Assembly: GCA_965237595.1 (NCBI GenBank)
Contig: CBDEFY010000004.1
Span: 447,929-511,928, forward strand
Direction: 5' to 3'
Origin: UBA9611 sp965237595
Lineage (GTDB): Bacteria; Chloroflexota; Dehalococcoidia; Lucifugimonadales; UBA3495
DNA length: 64,000 nt
Shown here: piece by piece, positions 59,325-64,000 of the stretch
Layout: each line of letters begins with the position of its first letter
How positions within the stretch are numbered: position 1 is the first letter of the stretch
Made by a program: the position numbers and the translations under genes
Notes under the pieces: model-generated
Told to the model about the DNA's origin: nothing
Databases searched by the model: none
Seen by the model: the letters and a program-made list of their open reading frames with translations, nothing else

Positions 59325-60185
59325 CTATTCGCGCAAATACTGCTCCTGCAACTGAATGAACTCGTCGGTGCGGTTGACCTTCCGCAGCAACTCGGCATTA
59401 GCTTCCCTGGGCGCCAGGTCTTCCACCGCGCCGTCTTCCTTCAAGTGCTTGAAGCAATCGTACACGGCTTGTACCGCCATCCCGAAAGCTGGGTTGCCGG
59501 CCATAAGTATCCTCACTCCGTTGGCGGCCAGGAACGACCTGTCTTTCATCATGCCGTCCGGCGGGCTCAAAACCGTGAGGGGCAACGGAGTCGCGTGGTG
59601 AACCGCCTCCAACTGGTCCCTGGTCTGCAGACCCGCCAGCCTGATGGCCTCCACTCCGGTCTGGGAATAAGCGTTGATCCGGTCCAATGCTTCATCCAGG
59701 GGAAACTGGGTCAGAGCGGTGGTTCGGGCGACTATGACGGTCATGGGATCGGTGCGGGCCGCCACGGCCGCCTCCAGCTTGCCCACCTGCTCCGCTTCGG
59801 AGTACAGCCCCAGGTCACCTTGGTTGAAGCGCGCCGGAGGGATGGCATCTTCGATCTCGATGGCCGAGACGCCCGCAGCCTCCAACTCCTTTACGGACCG
59901 AACCACGTTGACTGCGTTGCCAAATCCGTCTTCCCCGTCGTGCATCAAGCTCACATCGGCGATCCGGGTGATGCGCCGGCAAACATCTACAAGATCAGAC
60001 ATGTTGACCAGCACGATGTCGGGTACGGCCAGGTTGGCGACCTTGTGCACCGAGCCGGACAAGAAGCAGACTTCGTATTCCAACATATGGGCGATGCGGG
60101 CCGACAATGGATCGAAAATGTTCGCGGCCAAGGTGCAATCCGGCCGGGATAGCACGGTGCGAAACCGCTCGCGGGCAATAGACAT
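59325..60185 (-). CDS. Isocitrate lyase / PEP mutase family protein
   Basis: A 286-residue TIM barrel: PDCTLAANIFDPLSARIAHM, SLMHDGEDGFGNAVNVVRSV, GVSAIEIEDAIPPARF and MTVIVARTTALTQF. The family forms or breaks C-C or C-P bonds next to a 2-oxo acid (oxaloacetate decarboxylase, methylisocitrate lyase, PEP mutase). The Mg site Asp-Gly-Asp differs here (HDGEDGFGN), so the reaction cannot be predicted. ATG 60185 follows AAAGGAAGAAATC. Next upstream are cupin genes and the UGSC gene on the same strand. Confidence 0.85.
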   Translation of the reverse strand: MSIARERFRTVLSRPDCTLAANIFDPLSARIAHMLEYEVCFLSGSVHKVANLAVPDIVLVNMSDLVDVCRRITRIADVSLMHDGEDGFGNAVNVVRSVKELEAAGVSAIEIEDAIPPARFNQGDLGLYSEAEQVGKLEAAVAARTDPMTVIVARTTALTQFPLDEALDRINAYSQTGVEAIRLAGLQTRDQLEAVHHATPLPLTVLSPPDGMMKDRSFLAANGVRILMAGNPAFGMAVQAVYDCFKHLKEDGAVEDLAPREANAELLRKVNRTDEFIQLQEQYLRE

Positions 60186-60244
60186 GATGATTTCTTCCTT
60201 TAGTTATTCGACCAGGGCCAGTGTTTGAAACTCAGAGCCTAATC

Positions 60245-60605
60245 TACTCGTCCAACCCCACCAACATGATGTTACCCACCTCGATTACCCGCGAAGTGTA
60301 GCCCTTACTTTCCATGTCGTCTAGAAGAATCATATTGCCGGGTACGAACCGCCGAACTTCGCCATCACTGGCACCCAACTCGCCTATCCCAGACAATACA
60401 ATGTACCACTGCCTTCGTGGGTTGGGATGGTAATTGGTGAAAAATTCTGTGTAGGGTTCAAGGAAACAGGAATCTGAGGTTCGCTGAGGAACCGATAACC
60501 CTAATTTGGGGCTGCCAGACCGGACTTGCCTTCCTCAAATTCAACATCTACATCCTCAAAGTGAGTCTCACCGCCCGAGTCTGCATATAGGAGCGTGTAC
60601 TTCAT
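60245..60605 (-). pseudogene. Small cupin, frameshifted
   Basis: ATG 60605 behind GAGGTTCAG reads MKYTLLYADSGGETHFEDVD. Near 60512 the frame changes. The continuation PKLGLSVPQRTSDSCFLEPY, NYHPNPRRQWYIVLSGIGEL and RRFVPGNMILLDDMESKGYT is in the neighbouring frame and ends at 60245. It matches the cupins at 6756-7094 and 60708-61040 throughout. One base gained or lost explains it. Confidence 0.75.
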
Positions 60606-60707
60606 CTGAACCTCTATTGGACAATCGTTGAGTAATGATGCCAGCCAAGCCCCGCTATGCCCAGGCGTTTCCTGGACGATTCAATGTTGACGGTTCGCAG
60701 GGCTACC

Positions 60708-61040
60708 CTAGTCCTTGAGGATGACGTAGACAGCGGATGATGGGCTACGGTCAAAGTGCGCGTGACCGCGGCCGGTCACGCCTTCCATGAGCCGAATATC
60801 GCCGGCTCGAAGCGCCTGCTTGGACCCATCAGTGGCCGCAATCTCGACTTCGCCGGAAAGATGGATTATCAGCCGGTGTTCGGGCAGAGAGTGGAAGCCC
60901 ATATTTCGGATGCCGTCAAACTCTTCGACCCGGATCTCGGATATATTGGTCAATGCGCCCAATTCTGGGTTGTCCTCCAATCGCATTTCCTCAATATGGC
61001 TTTCACCGTCGCTCCCCGCGAAAACTCGATACATTCCCAT
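60708..61040 (-). CDS. Small cupin-like protein
   Basis: A 110-residue paralogue of 6756-7094: MGMYRVFAGSDGESHIEEMR, GFHSLPEHRLIIHLSGEVEI, LRAGDIRLMEGVTGRGHAHF. The start at 61040 follows TTGAGGTGCGC. Metal ligands are incomplete. It lies between the UGSC gene and the frameshifted cupin, all on the minus strand, which suggests a functional link. Confidence 0.75.
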   Translation of the reverse strand: MGMYRVFAGSDGESHIEEMRLEDNPELGALTNISEIRVEEFDGIRNMGFHSLPEHRLIIHLSGEVEIAATDGSKQALRAGDIRLMEGVTGRGHAHFDRSPSSAVYVILKD

Positions 61041-61126
61041 AGCGCACCTCAACATAGCATCGCAAAACTTTCGAGATCTCGTCTCCGCTGGCCAAAGCCT
61101 TAATTTCAGGAACTAAGCTTCTTCAA

Positions 61127-62852
61127 CTAGACCTCTTCCACGGACGACGTGGCTATGCCGTAGGTCCCATAGAAAAAATGGGCATAGTGGGTCGATCCAC
61201 CGGTGACGAAGAGAAGGTATTGCTCTGGGCTTTCCAGAGCTGGGATGGTCGCTTCAGGGTCGTCCGCCAGATGCTGTAACTCCGGGTGGTGCAGCCAACT
61301 GCCGCTGTCATCCAATGGCATGCTTCCCGTGCTCAACACGGACTTTAGAGAGACGCGGCAGTTCTGGTGCAGCCAGGCCTGAGCGTCCTGCTTGCTCAGG
61401 CCGGCCTCAGCCAAGAGGACTGCCCGGGAAGGGCTGAGGATGACGGGATGGTAGGGGCCCTGGTAAGGTACCCGCTTATTGGTGTGACCGACCTGGGCCG
61501 ATTGCCAACCCCTGATCCAGCCGCCGGCTCCAGCGTTCCGGTAGAACATCTATAGAGGCAATGTTATTCAATGTGTCCTCGTGGGTCTTGGAGCCGGCAT
61601 CGATGATAGTCGTCGGACCGGTCACGGTCACCGCGGTAACCGCGCTTTCGTCCCGCTTGAACCCCCGGTCCATATGGTAGGGCTGCCACGGGCTGACCTC
61701 TTCGTTCTCGGCTATGCACATACCGAACTTGGTTGGCAGACCGATGAAATTGGGGTCTCCGGCGCCAGCATGGCAATAGCCGATATTGATCAGGCACAAG
61801 CGCAGCGCCCGGCCGATGGCCGTGTTGGCGCTATTGACGACGCCGGGACCCATGGCCGTAGGCCCGAAATTTATACCCGCCTTCTTTGCGATGGGGCCGT
61901 TAACCAGGATTATGGGCTCTTCCGTGTGGCCGGAGACCTGCATGTCCCGGTGGTTCATCTCCGGTTGGGCCAGGCAGTCGATCGCGGCAAGGATCACGGG
62001 GAATTGTTCCGGGCGACAGCCCGCCATGACGGCGTTGACGGCGATCTTTTCGACGGTTGCCAGCCCGAAGCCGGGCTCCATTACCATGAGCAAATCTTGG
62101 GGGGCTCTTTTGGTCCCCCTCAGCATCTGCTCGACGGCGGCTGGGGTGGGAGGGAGGACGGGGATTCCGTCGCTCCAGTCCCGTTCGGCCAAAAAGCGGT
62201 TCACCGCGTCCAGCCCCAAAGGCGTCGAATCCATCTCTATCGTGAATGTCTCGGTGGTCTTGCTGCCGTTTCTAGCCCCTCGGGTGGTCCCGGTGGGAGC
62301 GGGAACCGCGGTGAGGCCCCGGATGATGTCATCGATCTGCTCGTCCACCATCTTGTGTATGAAGTCCGCCTGCTGGCCCGTGGTCGCGTGCGGGATCGTG
62401 ACGAATTCGGTATTGGGCTGGCCCCATCCATCCACGCAGGACTGCCACGCCCTGGCAAAGCTTCTGGCGGTGATGCCCACGGCCGGAATACCAGCCTTCT
62501 CAATGGCGACCATGTCGTGGGCAAGCCACGACGTACAACCGCCTCAATGGGCGGTCGCTCCAATCATGGCGTCTACCTCCTTGGCTATCCGGGCAGCCTC
62601 CTCATCATCGATATGATTCCCGCGGCTGAGAGCAGGCCGGCCGGGCCGGAGGTCTCCTCCGTATCTCTCGAACTTTACGTTGGGAAACCGTTGGCTGATG
62701 CGATTGGCCACCCGGTCTACGGCAATATCAGCGCCACCCGTCATGTTGTTGTATAAGCCGATGGTCTTACCCTCAAGACCGGCCACGCGAGGGGCTGGCG
62801 GTACCTTGAAATCAACTCTGTCCGCAGCAGGGGACATGATCTGCAACTTCAT
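61127..62852 (-). CDS. UGSC-type selenoprotein (Sec at codon 103), frameshifted near the 3' third
   Basis: ATG 62852 stands behind AGAGGAGAAACAGC. Residues 1-102 read MKLQIMSPAADRVDFKVPPA, GKTIGLYNNMTGGADIAVDR, AKEVDAMIGATAH; then TGA (62544-62546), then GGCTSWLAHDMVAIEKAGIP in the same frame. UGSC-family proteins carry GATAxUGSCTSWxxHD, so the TGA is at the selenocysteine and the motif here is U-G-G-C. A second domain follows (ERDWSDGIPVLPPTPAAVEQ, MNHRDMQVSGHTEEPIILVN, NIGYCHAGAGDPNFIGLPTK). At about 61550 the reading shifts by one base (to MFYRNAGAGGWIRGW) and ends GIATSSVEEV. Full length would be about 574 residues. Redox or selenol-based catalysis is likely; the substrate is unknown. A strict stop reading would give a 102-residue peptide and a 345-residue protein. 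Confidence 0.75.
62514..62532 (-). promoter_or_regulatory. SECIS-like hairpin downstream of the UGA
   Basis: After the TGA and 11 bases, GTCGTGG pairs with CCACGAC around loop CTTGC (7 perfect pairs). The loop lies 18 bases after the TGA, within the 16-37 base range known for bacterial SECIS elements that bind SelB. Confidence 0.6.
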
Positions 62853-63195
62853 GCTGTTTCTCCTCTAGATCGAATCACTGCAATCGTGCCAGGGCCGTCG
62901 AGGTTCCCTCGACCATTCGTACGCCACGGAGCGTAGTCTGCCCGGAAACCATCGTCAAGTAGTGTGCGTCTAAAACATGCGCGGCTCGGCATTTTGGTCA
63001 TCCTGACCGCTGTCAGATGGCCCACACCGTGATCCCAATCTTAGAACTTTGGCGGTAGCGTTCTTCCGATTGCCACAGGAGCAGCCGAACTTAAGCCTCA
63101 ACACAGCCAAAGTGGGTTATCCTAGTCACTGGACTATTTTTCATTGCCAGCTTCGGTAGCTCTTTACTGATATCCCGCATGGCAAGGAGGGGTTA
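62853..63195. other. Intergenic stretch, nothing recognised
   Basis: About 340 bases between divergent genes (UGSC gene and the 107-residue protein). It should hold both promoters. No clear -10/-35 pair, repeat or RNA was identified. Confidence 0.4.
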
Positions 63196-63519
63196 ATGTC
63201 TTCTAAAATCAGCATGGAGACGAGTGCAATTTATGAATCGGCAGGGGTGAGATTTAATCTTAGCCTGACTGCTCCGGTAGAACTGGACCAGGCGCAATTC
63301 ACGATCACGGTGGACGATCTGGCTACAGGGCAACGACTGCCATTCAGCCACCAGGCATGTCCCGCAGTACGCGATTTCACTCGGGGATTCACACGCTGGT
63401 TAGGTACCAAAGGATTTCGCTCCACGCTAAACGACGATGGGATAATCGGCTTGGGCCGCGCCGATTTGACTCAGGCTCAATTGATCCAGGGATTCCGAGA
63501 TGCCCTCGACATGTGTTAG
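63196..63519 (+). CDS. Hypothetical protein (107 residues)
   Basis: ATG 63196 behind CAAGGAGGGG, a strong site. Sequence: MSSKISMETSAIYESAGVRF, NLSLTAPVELDQAQFTITVD, FTRGFTRWLGTKGFRSTLND, RADLTQAQLIQGFRDALDMC. Mixed alpha/beta, no signal or membrane segment, one C-terminal Cys. No family recognised. Good codon-like composition and ribosome site argue that it is real. Confidence 0.6.
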   Translation: MSSKISMETSAIYESAGVRFNLSLTAPVELDQAQFTITVDDLATGQRLPFSHQACPAVRDFTRGFTRWLGTKGFRSTLNDDGIIGLGRADLTQAQLIQGFRDALDMC

Positions 63520-63556
63520 CAACCAGCAAAAGTGGGACACATTGGGAGCCGAGAGA

Positions 63557-64000
63557 TCAGGGGCTGGATGGAGGTCTGGTGAGCTCCCTGAGGGCCCTGT
63601 TGTAGCGTCGTCGCCGTTCGGTGGTTTGAGCCTTCACCTCCTTCCTGCGTTGTAGGATCTCTTGCCGTCTTCCCTTGAGCACGTCTGATGGTGTCACGTT
63701 GCCCAGAGCCTTGTGATAGCGCCGGTAGTTGTAGTAGCTGACGAAGGCCGCGATAGCAGCCTCAAGGTCGGCGGGCAACTCATAAGGCACCTGGTTGACG
63801 TCCCGTTTGATGGTCTGGTGGTAGCGCTCCAGCTTCCCGTTGGTCTGAGGGTGGAAAGGAGTTGCTAGGATGTGCTTGATGCCAACCATCCCCAGGTAGT
63901 CCCTGAATGCTCTTTAGACATAGCCTGGACCGTTGTCACTCAGCAGCCTGGTGCGGTCTGTGACTGGAACTTGGTCCATGCTGGTCGTGTCCACAGCATC
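63557..64000 (-). pseudogene. DDE transposase (rve core) fragment with in-frame stop
   Basis: The minus strand enters from the right edge reading LLSDNGPGYV, TAA (63914-63916), RAFRDYLGMVGIKHILATPF, HPQTNGKLERYHQTIKRDVN and YNYRRYHKALGNVTPSDVL. This is the second half of an IS3/IS481-like integrase core with the second Asp and the Glu. The stop is probably TCA to TAA. The left IS end should lie near 63530 (AAAAGTGGGACAC) but is not proven. Confidence 0.8.

Noticed and set aside
11385..63916. Stop codon reassignment as explanation for the in-frame stops
   Set aside because: TAA, TAG and TGA all end intact genes in the window (for example TAG at 2812 and TAA at 4541), and the internal stops replace different amino acids.

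Overview
The window looks like a piece of a free-living or host-associated Chloroflexota genome, probably the SAR202 / Dehalococcoidia-like branch. This is an inference from gene content, not from a marker-gene tree. The clues are several luciferase-like flavin monooxygenase (LLM) genes, two tandem pairs of family III CoA-transferases, RraA-like and HpcH/HpaI aldolases, a Baeyer-Villiger monooxygenase, a PEP mutase-family lyase, MFS exporters and a UGSC-type selenoprotein. Together they suggest oxidation of recalcitrant organic compounds. The housekeeping core in the middle is rpmH-rnpA-yidD-(PQQ-propeller lipoprotein)-yidC-jag followed by purF-purM-purH.

Layout. 1-6600: CoA-transferases, an MFS protein, a HemL-like aminotransferase with an exact internal tandem duplication, and an alpha/beta hydrolase whose 3' end runs into an IS110-family element. 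6700-12300: a small cupin, a coiled-coil protein, an S74 (endosialidase-chaperone) fibre-like gene cut by an IS3-family element, and a badly broken LLM gene. 12400-29300: a catabolic and redox block (BVMO, ABM monooxygenases, thioredoxin-like proteins, LLM, fatty acid desaturase, aldolase, MOSC, HtrA, RraA, LLM, MFS, CoA-transferase pair, SEC-C protein, ABM). 29500-31500: broken small genes and tRNA-Leu(CAA). 31980-40920: the housekeeping block plus a glycosyltransferase. 40960-44350: an IS256-family element in an SDR gene, then a wrecked large serine recombinase. 45130-51440: two BNR-repeat proteins and a decaying TPP-dependent 2-oxoacid (acetoin/pyruvate-type) dehydrogenase cluster. 51470-57650: amidohydrolase, cysteine desulfurase, a second IS3 copy, LLM and a VOC protein. 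57800-62860: MFS, PEP mutase-like lyase, cupins and the UGSC selenoprotein. The right edge holds a fragment of another DDE transposase.

Two things stand out. First, a gene at 61127-62852 (minus strand) carries an in-frame TGA exactly at the selenocysteine position of the UGSC family, with a SECIS-like hairpin just downstream. Second, the window is full of genes that are intact except for one or two in-frame stops or single-base frameshifts, alongside gene remnants and intact-looking IS elements. This could be real pseudogenisation under IS expansion or residual consensus error. Read-level data would decide.
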